Assembly (NCBI GenBank): GCA_001038565.1
Contig: LFJO01000002.1
Span: 508,844-572,843, forward strand
Length of the DNA: 64,000 nt
Direction of reading: 5' to 3'
Source: Alkalihalobacillus pseudalcaliphilus
Lineage (GTDB): Bacteria > Bacillota > Bacilli > Bacillales > Bacillaceae_D
Of the stretch, positions 9,032 through 18,203 are shown piece by piece (positions within the stretch are counted from its first letter, which is position 1; every line of letters begins with the position of its first letter). The notes under the pieces are model-generated. The model was given only the letters and a program-made list of their open reading frames with translations. It made no database searches and had not been told where the DNA came from. The position numbers and the translations under genes were made by a program.

Positions 9032-11452
9032 ATGACTTTTTCACATCACAAAATTGAAAAAAAGTGGCAAATGTTTTGGGAAGAGAACCATACATTTCAA
9101 ACGAAAGAAGATCAAAATAATGAGAAATTTTATGCGTTAGATATGTTCCCATTTCCATCAGGGGCTGGTTTACATGTTGGACATCCAGAAGGGTATACGG
9201 CAACAGATATTTTGTCGCGTTATAAGCGGATGCAAGGCTTTAATGTTCTTCACCCAATGGGCTGGGATGCATTTGGTCTTCCTGCTGAGCAATATGCGCT
9301 TGATACAGGAAATGACCCAGCAGAATTTACAAAGAAAAATATTGATACATTTAGAAGACAAATCAAATCATTAGGTTTTTCTTATGATTGGGACCGTGAA
9401 GTATCAACAACAGATCCGGAATATTATAAATGGACACAGTGGATTTTCTTAAAGCTTTATGAAAATGGCTTAGCTTACATTGATGAGGTGGCAGTTAACT
9501 GGTGTCCGGCACTTGGTACAGTTTTGGCGAACGAAGAAGTGATTGATGGTAAAAGTGAGCGTGGCGGTCATCCAGTTGAACGTCGTCCAATGAAGCAATG
9601 GATGTTAAAGATTACGGCATATGCCGACCGTTTAATTGATGATTTAGAGGACCTTGATTGGCCAGAAAGCATTAAAGATATGCAACGCAATTGGATTGGT
9701 CGTTCAGAAGGTGCAGAAGTCACGTTCAAATTAGCGGGCTATGATAAAGAAGTAAAGGTGTTCACGACTAGACCCGATACATTATTTGGTGCAACCTACA
9801 TGGTGCTTGCTCCAGAACATAAATTTGTCGACGAAATTACATCATCTGAACAACGTGCTATTGTTGAGGTTTATAAGAAAGAAGTAGCTTCAAAGAGTGA
9901 CTTAGAAAGAACGGAGCTTTCCAAAGAAAAAACAGGAGTCTTTACTGGTGCTTACGCCATTAATCCGGCAAACGGAGAAGAAGTTCCCGTTTGGATCGGT
10001 GACTATGTTCTTGCAAGCTATGGTACAGGGGCGATTATGGCTGTTCCAGCTCATGATGAACGCGATTATGAATTTGCCAAAACCTTTGATCTACCAATTA
10101 GAGAAGTTGTAGCTGGCGGTGACATTACGAAAGAAGCTTATATTGGTGACGGGAACCATGTTAATTCTGATTTCCTTGACGGATTAGATAAAGTAGAAGG
10201 TATTAGTAAGATGATTGACTGGTTAGAGGAAAAAGGTTTAGGTACGAAAAAAGTGACGTATCGTTTGCGTGATTGGTTATTCAGTCGTCAGCGATATTGG
10301 GGTGAACCTATTCCAATTATACATTGGGAAGACGGGACGATGACAGCAGTAAAAGAAGAAGAGCTACCATTAACATTACCGATGATGTCAGAAATCAAAC
10401 CTTCTGATACAGGAGAATCGCCACTGGCCAACAATAAAGAATGGCTAGAAGTTGTAGATTCTAAGACTGGAATGAAAGGTCGTCGTGAAACGAATACGAT
10501 GCCGAACTGGGCAGGAAGCTGCTGGTACTATTTACGTTATATCGACCCTAAAAATGATCAAGCGTTAGCTGACCCTGAAAAATTAAAGCAATGGTTACCT
10601 GTAGACATTTATATCGGTGGCCAAGAGCATGCTGTGCTTCATTTGTTATATGCACGATTCTGGCATAAGTTCCTTTATGATATTGGTGTTGTACCAACGA
10701 AGGAACCGTTCCAAAAGCTCTATAATCAAGGAATGATTCTAGGTGAAAATAATGAAAAAATGAGTAAATCTAAAGGGAACGTCGTGAATCCTGATGAGGT
10801 TGTAGCGAGTCACGGGGCAGATACACTTCGTTTATACGAAATGTTTATGGGGCCATTAGATGCATCCATTGCTTGGTCAACAAATGGTCTTGATGGTTCA
10901 AGACGATTTTTAGACCGTATTTGGCGCTTGTTTATTGATGAGCAAACAGGTGAGTTGAGTGAAAAGATTGCTGATACAAATGGTACCGATACTTTGACAC
11001 GTGCTTATCACCAAACTGTGAAAAAAGTAAGTGAAGATGTAGAGGGTTTACGTTTTAATGTAGCTATCTCTCAATTAATGGTCTTTATTAATGAAGCTTA
11101 TAAGCAAGAGCAACTACCAAAGTCGATGATGGAAGGTTTTGTAAAACTGATTGCTCCATTCGTGCCGCATTTAGCGGAAGAGCTTTGGGAGAAATTGGGC
11201 CATACTGATACGATTGCTTATGTAGAATGGCCGAAGTATGATGAGAACTGGCTCGTTGAAAATGAAGTAGAGATTGTTGTCCAAATCAATGGAAAAGTGA
11301 AAGCAAAGCTTGTGATTCCTGCAGATGCTGACCGAGAGCAAATGCAAGAATTAGCTTTAGAAGATGAGCAAGTAAAAGCTGCAATGGATGGAAAGTCCGT
11401 ACGTAAAGTCATTGCTGTACCTGGAAAATTAGTCAATATCGTTGTTGGATAA
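9032..11452 (+). CDS. leuS: leucyl-tRNA synthetase
   Basis: Charges tRNA-Leu; an 806-residue bacterial LeuRS. The class I ATP site HVGH is at 48-51 and KMSKS at 576-580. Between them lies the CP1 editing domain (about 220-410; T-rich stretch [13 protein letters not shown] at 238-250). The anticodon-binding region and the C-terminal tail ending [14 protein letters not shown] are complete. The ATG has an AAAAGGAGG site. Expression is controlled by the leucine T-box leader and ends at the strong hairpin 11459-11496. Confidence 0.98.
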   Translation: MTFSHHKIEKKWQMFWEENHTFQTKEDQNNEKFYALDMFPFPSGAGLHVGHPEGYTATDILSRYKRMQGFNVLHPMGWDAFGLPAEQYALDTGNDPAEFTKKNIDTFRRQIKSLGFSYDWDREVSTTDPEYYKWTQWIFLKLYENGLAYIDEVAVNWCPALGTVLANEEVIDGKSERGGHPVERRPMKQWMLKITAYADRLIDDLEDLDWPESIKDMQRNWIGRSEGAEVTFKLAGYDKEVKVFTTRPDTLFGATYMVLAPEHKFVDEITSSEQRAIVEVYKKEVASKSDLERTELSKEKTGVFTGAYAINPANGEEVPVWIGDYVLASYGTGAIMAVPAHDERDYEFAKTFDLPIREVVAGGDITKEAYIGDGNHVNSDFLDGLDKVEGISKMIDWLEEKGLGTKKVTYRLRDWLFSRQRYWGEPIPIIHWEDGTMTAVKEEELPLTLPMMSEIKPSDTGESPLANNKEWLEVVDSKTGMKGRRETNTMPNWAGSCWYYLRYIDPKNDQALADPEKLKQWLPVDIYIGGQEHAVLHLLYARFWHKFLYDIGVVPTKEPFQKLYNQGMILGENNEKMSKSKGNVVNPDEVVASHGADTLRLYEMFMGPLDASIAWSTNGLDGSRRFLDRIWRLFIDEQTGELSEKIADTNGTDTLTRAYHQTVKKVSEDVEGLRFNVAISQLMVFINEAYKQEQLPKSMMEGFVKLIAPFVPHLAEELWEKLGHTDTIAYVEWPKYDENWLVENEVEIVVQINGKVKAKLVIPADADREQMQELALEDEQVKAAMDGKSVRKVIAVPGKLVNIVVG

Positions 11453-11458
11453 ATGAAG

Positions 11459-11496
11459 AAAACCCTCACTCACACAGTTGTGAGTGAGGGTTTTCG
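11459..11496 (+). terminator. intrinsic terminator after leuS
   Basis: AAAACCCTCACTCACA pairs almost perfectly with TGTGAGTGAGGGTTTT. Confidence 0.9.
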
Positions 11497-11611
11497 TTTA
11501 GGATTTCGAGAACTAATTCTAAACCCATCAAAAGAGATAATGAGATGAGGGCTTTAATCAGGGCGTATTTCATGTATACGTCTAATATAATATCGAAGCC
11601 TTTTCTTTTGA

Positions 11612-12886
11612 TTATAGCGTATGAGAGGTTCCTTGACGTTCAGCTGCTGATTTTCCGGCTGTAAAACCTGTCGAAAAAGCACAGGTAATATTATAACCAC
11701 CCGTATATCCATGAATATCTAAAACTTCCCCACAAAAATACAACCCTGTTTTCTTTTTAGAGTGCATCGTTTTTGGCTCTATTTCTTTCACTGAAACACC
11801 ACCACCAGTAACGAATGCTTTTTCTATCGATAATGTTCCATTGGCTCGTAGTGGAAACTGCTTACAATGAAGAGCAAGGTTGCGAAGGTCTTCATGAGAT
11901 ATATTAGCTTGTGTTTGGGAAGCATCGATCTGCAAATGCTCAAAAAGAAACAATAAAAAGCGCTCAGGTAAAAAGCCTTTTAGAACATTACGCATCGTTT
12001 TTTTAGGATCTGCTTTTAGTTTTTTATTTAGTAGTTGGAATACCTCTTCTTGATTGATCGTTGGCATTAGATCGATGTATATGTCTATCGTATTTACTTT
12101 GAACTTTTTCAAAGCTTTGACAACAAATTGGCTACATCGAAGTGCTGCAGGACCGGAAATACCAAAATGAGTAAAAATCATGTCACCATCATGTGTAATA
12201 ATCCTTTTGCCCTTTGGATTGATAACCGAGAGTTCGATATCTCTTAATGCCAAGCCTTGTAAGCTCTTATCTTGAATAAACGATTCATTGGAAGTAATCG
12301 GTACTTCTGTTGGATATAACTCGGTGATCGTATGACCGGCTTTTTGAGCCCATGGATATCCATCACCGGTACTACCCGTGTGCGGGACTGATTTCCCACC
12401 AGAAGCGATGATGATATTTTTCGTTTCTATAGAAGATCCGTTGTCCAAAACAACAGCATGTACGTACTCATCACGATATTCGATATCGGTAACTTTATGA
12501 TTGGTTTTAATATCAACATTAAGAGTACGTATTCTTTTTAATAAAGTATCAACGACGGTTTTGGCTTTATCACTGACGGGAAACATTCTACCTCGGTCTT
12601 CTTCTTTTAATTCAATCCCTAAATTCTCAAAAAATGTAATGATATTTTCATTATCAAAAACAGAGAAAGGGCTATGCATGAATTTGCCGTTTCCTGGTAT
12701 GTGCTCGATTAATTGTTTTCGCTCCATACGGTTAGTGACATTACAGCGACCACCACCAGAAATGGCTAGTTTTCGGCCTAATTTGTCACCTTTATCTATC
12801 AAAAGTACTTTGGCACCGTGCTGGGCGGCGGCAACAGAAGCCATGAGTCCCGAGGGGCCACCTCCTATAATTATTACATCGTACAT
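11612..12886 (-). CDS. ytfP: HI0933-like FAD-dependent flavoprotein (YtfP/YhiN family)
   Basis: A 424-residue flavoprotein of the HI0933 group. The FAD dinucleotide motif GGGPSG is at residues 8-13, followed by the family signature [10 protein letters not shown] at 43-52, and a C-terminal [14 protein letters not shown] loop. The physiological reaction is not known to me. The open frame begins with a GTG at 12895 that overlaps the AAAGGG ribosome site; the ATG at 12886 has proper spacing and is preferred. It is oriented against leuS. Confidence 0.88.
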   Translation of the reverse strand: MYDVIIIGGGPSGLMASVAAAQHGAKVLLIDKGDKLGRKLAISGGGRCNVTNRMERKQLIEHIPGNGKFMHSPFSVFDNENIITFFENLGIELKEEDRGRMFPVSDKAKTVVDTLLKRIRTLNVDIKTNHKVTDIEYRDEYVHAVVLDNGSSIETKNIIIASGGKSVPHTGSTGDGYPWAQKAGHTITELYPTEVPITSNESFIQDKSLQGLALRDIELSVINPKGKRIITHDGDMIFTHFGISGPAALRCSQFVVKALKKFKVNTIDIYIDLMPTINQEEVFQLLNKKLKADPKKTMRNVLKGFLPERFLLFLFEHLQIDASQTQANISHEDLRNLALHCKQFPLRANGTLSIEKAFVTGGGVSVKEIEPKTMHSKKKTGLYFCGEVLDIHGYTGGYNITCAFSTGFTAGKSAAERQGTSHTL

Positions 12887-13305
12887 TACATTCACCCTTT
12901 AGTTATTCATAGAATTATTCGTTTTAAACTGTTTCTTATCATATCACCAGAATAAGCATTATGCTATGGAATTAAACATTTTTTAAGAAAGTGCAAAGAG
13001 AGAGTGTTACTCGTCGCTACAGAAATGCTCGTTCCGCGTCCTCCGGGGTGGCGCCGCTGCATTTCTTCCGCTGGGTTACTGCTAATTCTCAAGTTCACAA
13101 AACAATTTAACATCATTCATATAAAATGAAATAAACAAAGGAAAAGTGAAATGGTTAGTTTGTTGTGGCATCCACTCGAATAGTCCTAGCATTTATACAT
13201 TCTCTTTACGTTTGAATGGAGAATCATCATATATGTAATAGGATGTATAAGTCAGCTGATAAATATAGAAAATAGAAGTATGATTGAAGTTTTGGGGGAT
13301 TTGTT
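12887..13305. other. intergenic region with an inverted repeat copy
   Basis: No gene is supported between the divergent flavoprotein and amidase genes. It contains an inverted copy of the dispersed repeat at 12999-13098 with local GC content well above its surroundings. Confidence 0.6.
12999..13098 (-). repeat. dispersed intergenic repeat, inverted copy
   Basis: On the minus strand it reads AACTTGAGAATTAGCAGTAA / CCCAGCGG, then a GC-rich core flanked by the 8-base inverted pair AGAAATGC...GCATTTCT (13021-13028 with 13059-13066), then TAGCGACGAG. The left block and TAGCGACGAG match the copy at 42934-43119; the core palindrome is different in sequence. Confidence 0.8.
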
Positions 13306-13983
13306 GTGAAAAAGTTGATGGTTGTATGGCCACTCTGTTTGATGTTGTTAGTCAGTTATCAAATGCCGGTTCAGGCATTTTTGAAGCCTCAATATGATGT
13401 CATTATTGACGTCGGTCATGGTGGAGTTGATGGTGGCACATCTTTTAATGGAATATTAGAAAAGGAAATCAATTTATTATTTGGATTAGAATTATATCGA
13501 CAGCTAGCAGATGCCAATTACCAAGTCGCTATAACGAGAATTGATGATTATGCATTAAGTGACGATTATAAGGGGCCAAGATTAAATCGGCATTCTAAAG
13601 ATTTAAGGCAACGAGCTTTTATCGCCAATGTATTGAAACCAACGATTTATTTAAGTGTACATATCAATTGGTCAAAAAGTAAGAAAGCACACGGTCCGAT
13701 TGTTATTTATCAAAAAAATGATAAAAGTTATTCTCTAGCAACGATTATCCAAAAGCACCTTAATAATTTGTATCAAACAGATTTATCTGTGTTAAAAGGG
13801 AAAAAGTATTACTTAATGAACTATACGGATACCGCTGCGATTATTACTGAGCTTGGTTTTATTAGCCATTCAGGAGATAGGGCGAAGATGCTTGATGAGC
13901 AGATAAGATCAGAGATTGTTCAAGTGATGGTCGAAGGAATTAATGAATATATGACTTTAATTGGAATTCAAGAGGAATGGTGA
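13306..13983 (+). CDS. N-acetylmuramoyl-L-alanine amidase (Amidase_3, CwlD-like)
   Basis: A secreted zinc amidase that cleaves the MurNAc-L-alanine bond. A short signal peptide or anchor ends near VQA (about residue 24). Zinc and catalytic residues are H38 (DVGHGGVDGG), E52 (LEKEIN), H119 (SVHIN) and E182 (TELGF). At 225 residues it has no added wall-binding domain, as in CwlD of spore cortex synthesis. It starts at GTG and is followed four bases later by a deacetylase gene, so a joint role in making muramic lactam is possible but unproven. Confidence 0.85.
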   Translation: MKKLMVVWPLCLMLLVSYQMPVQAFLKPQYDVIIDVGHGGVDGGTSFNGILEKEINLLFGLELYRQLADANYQVAITRIDDYALSDDYKGPRLNRHSKDLRQRAFIANVLKPTIYLSVHINWSKSKKAHGPIVIYQKNDKSYSLATIIQKHLNNLYQTDLSVLKGKKYYLMNYTDTAAIITELGFISHSGDRAKMLDEQIRSEIVQVMVEGINEYMTLIGIQEEW

Positions 13984-13987
13984 AGGG

Positions 13988-14734
13988 GTGAATCTGATTA
14001 AAAAAGGAAAATGGATGTTACTTGTTTTTATGGTATTGTTCAGTGTCTCAGAAGTAACTGCTCTTGAAAAAGATCGTTCGTACTATGAGTCAAAGGGACA
14101 AGTGATTTGGGATTATCCAACTGATCAACCAGTCATTTGTTTGACCTTTGATGATGGGCCAGACCCTACATACACCTTAGATATCGCTCAAATATTAGAG
14201 AAGTATGGTGCAAGGGGCACTTTTTTTGTAACGGGTAAGCAAGTAGAGTTAGAGCCTGGGCTCATACATGACCTTTTTGAAAAGAAGCATGAAATTGCTA
14301 ATCACAGTTATTCACATAGAGAAATGAATCGATTAAATGAAGAACAGATCAAAGAAGAGGTTATAAAAACAGGGGATTTAATCTATCAAGAAATAGGTAT
14401 CAAGCCCACGCTTTTCCGGCCGCCAGGTGGTGTGTTTAATGAGCGTGTAGTGAATTTGACTACAGAACTTGGTTATATGACGGTAATGTGGTCCTGGCAT
14501 CAAGATACGAGAGATTGGGATTCGAATACCTATGCAGGTCGGATAATCAATCAAGTCATAACGAATGCGAGAAATGGCGATATTGTTCTGTTTCATGATT
14601 TTGGAGGAAGTCGTAATAATACGATACAAGCTCTCGAATCTATTATCCCAACATTAAAAAAAGAAGGCTACTCCTTTATAACTGTCTCGGAATTATTAGA
14701 AGTTCGAATGAATGATTTAATGAATGGAAGATAA
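13988..14734 (+). CDS. polysaccharide deacetylase (NodB domain), exported
   Basis: An N-terminal hydrophobic segment (residues 8-25) exports or anchors the protein. The NodB domain follows, with TFDDGP at 53-58 and the metal pair H106/H110 (NHSYSH), then FRPPGG and a late FHDFGG motif. It likely removes acetyl groups from peptidoglycan or another cell-wall glycan. The start is uncertain: an ATG frame begins inside the amidase gene at 13961, but GTG at 13988 lies just after the amidase stop and makes a typical 248-residue protein. Coupled translation with the amidase gene is likely. Confidence 0.85.
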   Translation: MNLIKKGKWMLLVFMVLFSVSEVTALEKDRSYYESKGQVIWDYPTDQPVICLTFDDGPDPTYTLDIAQILEKYGARGTFFVTGKQVELEPGLIHDLFEKKHEIANHSYSHREMNRLNEEQIKEEVIKTGDLIYQEIGIKPTLFRPPGGVFNERVVNLTTELGYMTVMWSWHQDTRDWDSNTYAGRIINQVITNARNGDIVLFHDFGGSRNNTIQALESIIPTLKKEGYSFITVSELLEVRMNDLMNGR

Positions 14735-14794
14735 GATGGTCAGAGGCTAAAACGGTGTCATGGCAAAACGGAAGTCCAAAGACCATTACCAATA

Positions 14795-14880
14795 ATTAGC
14801 TCAGCCCACAGGACGTGAAGCATGACTTTTCGGTAGCTGCAAGTAGAACTCCGCACATAATCAGCATCATTTTCAAAATA
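14795..14880 (+). repeat. dispersed intergenic repeat, partial copy
   Basis: ATTAGCTCAGC, GCATGACTTTTCGGTAG and AAGTAGAACTCCGCACAT align with the middle and right part of the copies at 36698-36799 and 42934-43119. It lies between the deacetylase gene and the small membrane protein gene. Confidence 0.75.
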
Positions 14881-14899
14881 GAACGTAAGGAGAGCCATC

Positions 14900-15184
14900 A
14901 TGTTCCCTGATATTCAAACAAACTTTTGGGATGCCACTTTAGCCGTACCAACCATTATTATTGTCACACAGATTCTCAAGATTACTTTTAAACTAAACAA
15001 AGCATGGGTACCGACTTTGGCCAATATCATTGGATATTCAGTATCCATCTTTATCAGTCATCGACATGACCTTGCAGCTGGTATATTTATGGGTTTCTTT
15101 TATGGAGCAGCTGCTATAGGTACCTATGCTTCGATAAAAACAGCACTAAGAGCTTACCGAACACCAAAACAAGAACAAGAATAA
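14900..15184 (+). CDS. small holin-like membrane protein
   Basis: A 94-residue protein with two or three hydrophobic segments (about 14-29, 38-52 and 60-80) and a charged, EQE-ending tail. Its size and layout resemble small phage-type holins found in Bacillus chromosomes, but no phage genes are nearby and I do not recognise the family firmly. The ATG follows AAGGAGAG. A strong terminator comes straight after, so it is probably a single-gene unit or the end of the amidase/deacetylase transcript. Confidence 0.65.
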   Translation: MFPDIQTNFWDATLAVPTIIIVTQILKITFKLNKAWVPTLANIIGYSVSIFISHRHDLAAGIFMGFFYGAAAIGTYASIKTALRAYRTPKQEQE

Positions 15185-15226
15185 AAAGGACACTTGAATA
15201 AAGAGTGTCCTTTTATCATTTTTTTC
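15184..15226 (+). terminator. intrinsic terminator
   Basis: AAAAGGACACT pairs with AGTGTCCTTTT, followed by a second T-rich run. Confidence 0.9.
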
Positions 15227-15469
15227 ATAAAGTTAACGACATTTAACGCCAATCCTATATAATAAGAGTAGGATTCTGAGTAAAGGGTTTACAAAATGCA
15301 GATACCCCTCGTTATTTAGATATCGATTTTTTGGGGGAAACTTGCTAACACATATAGAGAAACACTTGCCAACTTCATATAGCTTAGTAACGTTTGAAAT
15401 ACATAGGAATCAGTAGTATATTCTAATAAGTATTCTATAAATTTTTCTAGTCGCTAATTGGGGGGCATA

Positions 15470-15874
15470 ATGGTGCTACGGAAAAGAAGTACGCAGACGA
15501 ATCAACGTGATGAAATGGTCGATATAACCGAGGAAGTCAAACGGATTATTCATACTTCAGGTGTGAAAAATGGTGTGGTATATGTATATTGCCCCCATAC
15601 AACAGCTGGAATTACGATTAATGAAAATGCGGACCCAGATGTGAAACATGATATGCTCATGCGTCTAGATGAGGTCTATCCTTGGTTTCATAACCTGTAC
15701 AAACATATGGAGGGCAATTCGGCTGCCCATTTAAAAGCAAGTACAGTTGGTGTGCAACAATCAATTATTATTGAAGGTGGAGAGCTAATTTTAGGTACTT
15801 GGCAAGGTATCTATTTTTGTGAGTTTGATGGACCTCGCTACCGAGATTATTACGTAAAAATAATTGAAGGATAA
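15470..15874 (+). CDS. YjbQ family protein (UPF0047)
   Basis: A 134-residue trimeric-fold protein of the YjbQ family. The conserved histidine motif [12 protein letters not shown], the WFHN segment and HLKAS histidine form the likely metal or active site, with a C-terminal [12 protein letters not shown] stretch. YjbQ proteins have been associated with weak thiamine phosphate synthase activity; the true role is unclear. The frame opens at TTG 15458, but ATG 15470 sits right behind GGGGGG and is preferred. The gene is 40 bases ahead of ytgP and likely cotranscribed. Confidence 0.88.
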   Translation: MVLRKRSTQTNQRDEMVDITEEVKRIIHTSGVKNGVVYVYCPHTTAGITINENADPDVKHDMLMRLDEVYPWFHNLYKHMEGNSAAHLKASTVGVQQSIIIEGGELILGTWQGIYFCEFDGPRYRDYYVKIIEG

Positions 15875-15914
15875 AAGAATTTAATGATGGGGTATTAATA
15901 GGCAGGGGGAACGG

Positions 15915-17543
15915 ATGGCAGATTCAAAATTACTACGTGGAACAATGGTTTTAACCGCAGCCACACTTATATCTAAAATACTCGGTTTTATTTATATCAT
16001 TCCTTTTTCTCATATCGTTGGAGCTGAAGGAATTACATTGTACCAATTTGGTTATATTCCATACACCGTTATGTTGAGTTTAGCAACAGCAGGTGTTCCA
16101 TTAGCTGTGTCAAAATTTGTATCAAAATACCAGACGTTAGGTGATTACGAGACCGGATATCGACTATTTCGCTCTGGTTTAGTTTTTATGGCTATATCAG
16201 GTACGGTGGCTTTTTTGTTCCTTTTCTTTTTAGCACCTATATTGGCACCACGTATTTCACCTGATGCGGCTGCTGGTGAAGACCACTTTTCTATAACGGA
16301 TATTGTCTTTGCTATTAGAATGGTTAGTTTTGCGTTAATTATTGTACCTGTAATGGCTATTATCAGGGGTTATTTTCAAGGTTTTCAATCAATGGGACCA
16401 ACGAGTGTCTCGCAAGTCTTAGAGCAAATCGTACGTATTAGTTTTATTTTAGCGGCCGCTTTTTTTATCATGAATGTAGGTAGTGGTAACCAAGTGTTGG
16501 CTGTAGGGTTTGCTGTATTTGGTGCATTTGTGGGAGGTCTCGGTGGACTAGCCGTACTCTTATATTATTGGTTTAAACGAAGGAAAGGTATCTTAAAAAG
16601 TGTTGAAGCTTCTACTGTCCATCATGATATCAAGTTAAAGGACATGTATAAAGAGTTACTACTATATGCGATCCCGATTTCATTTGTAGGCTTGGCAATC
16701 CCTTTGTACCAATTTATCGATTTGTTTTCAGTTCCGGCAGGATTAAGGGCCATTGACTTTCCTGAAGCAACGAGCTTTTTTGGTATTTATAGCGGTATGG
16801 CTCATAAAATTGTCTTAATTCCTATGGCATTGGCAACGGCATTATCCATTACGCTTGTACCGACTATTACGAAATCATTTATAAGTGAGGATCAAGGTAC
16901 ATTACAAAAGCAAATCACACAAACATATCAAATTATCTTATTTATCTCATTACCAGCTGCGATTGGAATGGCTGTACTTGGAGATAGCATCTATTACTCA
17001 TTATTTGGATCCGCTCAAGCTGTGCTTGGTGGTGAAGTAATTAGTATTTATGGACCGATAGCTTTATGGTTTTCTTTATTCGCGGTCACAGCTGCTATTT
17101 TACAAGGAATGAATAGGCAAAAATTTGCTGTGGTAGCTTTATTAATTGGTTTAATTGTAAAGGCATTAACGAATTATTTATTCATCCTATGGTTTGGAGA
17201 ATTTGGAGCTATTTATTCCAGTTATTTAAGTTTTACAGTTTCTATTGCTATTAATGTATGGGCAATCGGGTATTATGCCGATTATCGCTATGGTTTTATC
17301 TTAAAAAGATTACTGTTAATGGTCATATTCTCTACTATTATGGCGGTAGGGGTATGGATTATTAGTGAAGGTTTGCAGCAATTTTTACCTCTAGAAAGTA
17401 GATTGAATAGCTTTGTTGTCATGCTCGTTTCTGTTATGGTCGGTGTGATTATCTATTTCTTCTTAGCTGTACGTTCACGTTTGGCAGGGCAGATTCTAGG
17501 CGAACGCTTTGACTTATTAAATTATAAGAAAAAATCAAAATAA
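15915..17543 (+). CDS. ytgP: lipid II flippase of the MurJ/SpoVB family (YtgP)
   Basis: A 542-residue integral membrane protein of the MOP/MurJ superfamily with about 14 transmembrane helices, starting with a conserved amphipathic segment (RGTMVLTAATLISKILGF). B. subtilis YtgP is the MurJ orthologue that moves lipid II across the membrane during wall synthesis. The conserved locus and length support orthology over SpoVB. The ATG follows GCAGGGGGAACGG. A strong terminator ends the yjbQ-ytgP unit, and two SEDS polymerase genes lie downstream. Confidence 0.92.
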   Translation: MADSKLLRGTMVLTAATLISKILGFIYIIPFSHIVGAEGITLYQFGYIPYTVMLSLATAGVPLAVSKFVSKYQTLGDYETGYRLFRSGLVFMAISGTVAFLFLFFLAPILAPRISPDAAAGEDHFSITDIVFAIRMVSFALIIVPVMAIIRGYFQGFQSMGPTSVSQVLEQIVRISFILAAAFFIMNVGSGNQVLAVGFAVFGAFVGGLGGLAVLLYYWFKRRKGILKSVEASTVHHDIKLKDMYKELLLYAIPISFVGLAIPLYQFIDLFSVPAGLRAIDFPEATSFFGIYSGMAHKIVLIPMALATALSITLVPTITKSFISEDQGTLQKQITQTYQIILFISLPAAIGMAVLGDSIYYSLFGSAQAVLGGEVISIYGPIALWFSLFAVTAAILQGMNRQKFAVVALLIGLIVKALTNYLFILWFGEFGAIYSSYLSFTVSIAINVWAIGYYADYRYGFILKRLLLMVIFSTIMAVGVWIISEGLQQFLPLESRLNSFVVMLVSVMVGVIIYFFLAVRSRLAGQILGERFDLLNYKKKSK

Positions 17544-17570
17544 ACCATTTTCATAAAATCGTGTAAAATA

Positions 17571-17606
17571 CGAACGCCTCTTCCTTAGAAGGGGCGTTCG
17601 TTATAC
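17571..17606 (+). terminator. intrinsic terminator after ytgP
   Basis: CGAACGCC and GGCGTTCG form the stem; the tail is only moderately T-rich. Confidence 0.7.
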
Positions 17607-17670
17607 ACTAAAGTAAAAAAGTAAGGTATATATGCAGTCTATAGTTAGTTAAGGGGAAAGAAGGAGTAAA

Positions 17671-17837
17671 CTGGGCGTATACATTAGTGTTTACGTGTAT
17701 GTTGTATTTCAAATTAGAGGAACTCAGGCATTAGGTGCAGTCGTTATGAAGGTACCGCACTAATAATCAATAGGGTTGTTATTGTACTTGTGATGAATCT
17801 GAATATGAGAACAAAGCATTAAATATTTGAAAGTGAA
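17671..17837 (+). pseudogene. remnant of the 3' end of an FtsW/RodA-type gene
   Basis: Translated at 17742-17837 it reads RYEGTALIINRVV, then VMNLNMRTKH, a stop (TAA 17820-17822) and IFESE. The intact gene at 19393-20568 ends SYGGTALITNMVA... VMNVNMRTKHYMFESDE. DNA similarity covers this end almost continuously. Further upstream, VYVVFQI in another frame matches LFVFQI of the intact gene, with a deletion of about 45 bases between. So this is a frameshifted, internally deleted and nonsense-broken relic of a third SEDS gene. Confidence 0.85.
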
Positions 17838-17910
17838 CGTTTATATTAAGCTTATAAAAGTGTGTAGCAATCTTTTGCTCAATTTAGACAAAGGTTCAAG
17901 CGGATTGCTC

Positions 17911-17939
17911 TTTAGAAATGAAAAGAGCTTTGCTATAAT
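17911..17939 (+). promoter_or_regulatory. candidate sigma-A promoter upstream of ftsW
   Basis: TTTAGA, a 17-base spacer and a perfect TATAAT (17934-17939). It would give a 5' untranslated region of roughly 260 bases before the first SEDS gene. Confidence 0.55.
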
Positions 17940-18150
17940 TAAACTAACATGGACAAGTAGTACCAAATGAACAAAACAGAGGCAAAAATACCTCTTAATA
18001 ACCAAAAATATAAAAGGGCTTTACATAAAAGACATGTTTATAAATGGGCAGATGTTATTTGAACGTAAGGAACAGGGAGCACTGTCCTACTAAGGTCATT
18101 GATCGCAAGATGGATGACGAGCTAACTTCACGGCACAAACTATCGCCCAT

Positions 18151-18170
18151 AAGTAACTTTCATACAAAAT
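18151..18170 (+). repeat. right-end block of the dispersed repeat
   Basis: AAGTAACTTTCATACAAAAT matches the right ends at 7413-7428 and 43105-43118. Similarity to the left is weak. Confidence 0.55.
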
Positions 18171-18203
18171 AAACTCGAATCCTAAATAGAAAGAGGGGAG
18201 GAT

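Larger units (their letters stand above)
17544..18203. other. 660-base intergenic region before ftsW
   Basis: Contains in order the ytgP terminator, a decayed SEDS gene end (17671-17837), a sigma-A-like promoter (17911-17939) and the right-end block of the dispersed repeat (18151-18170). No intact gene is supported. Confidence 0.7.

Noticed and set aside
14900..15184. Prophage remnant suggested by the holin-like gene
   Set aside because: No integrase, lysin cassette, structural genes or attachment repeats were seen around it.
17967..18062. 31-codon frame (MNKTEAKIPL...) before ftsW
   Set aside because: No ribosome binding site and no recognisable features; it lies in the presumed 5' untranslated region.
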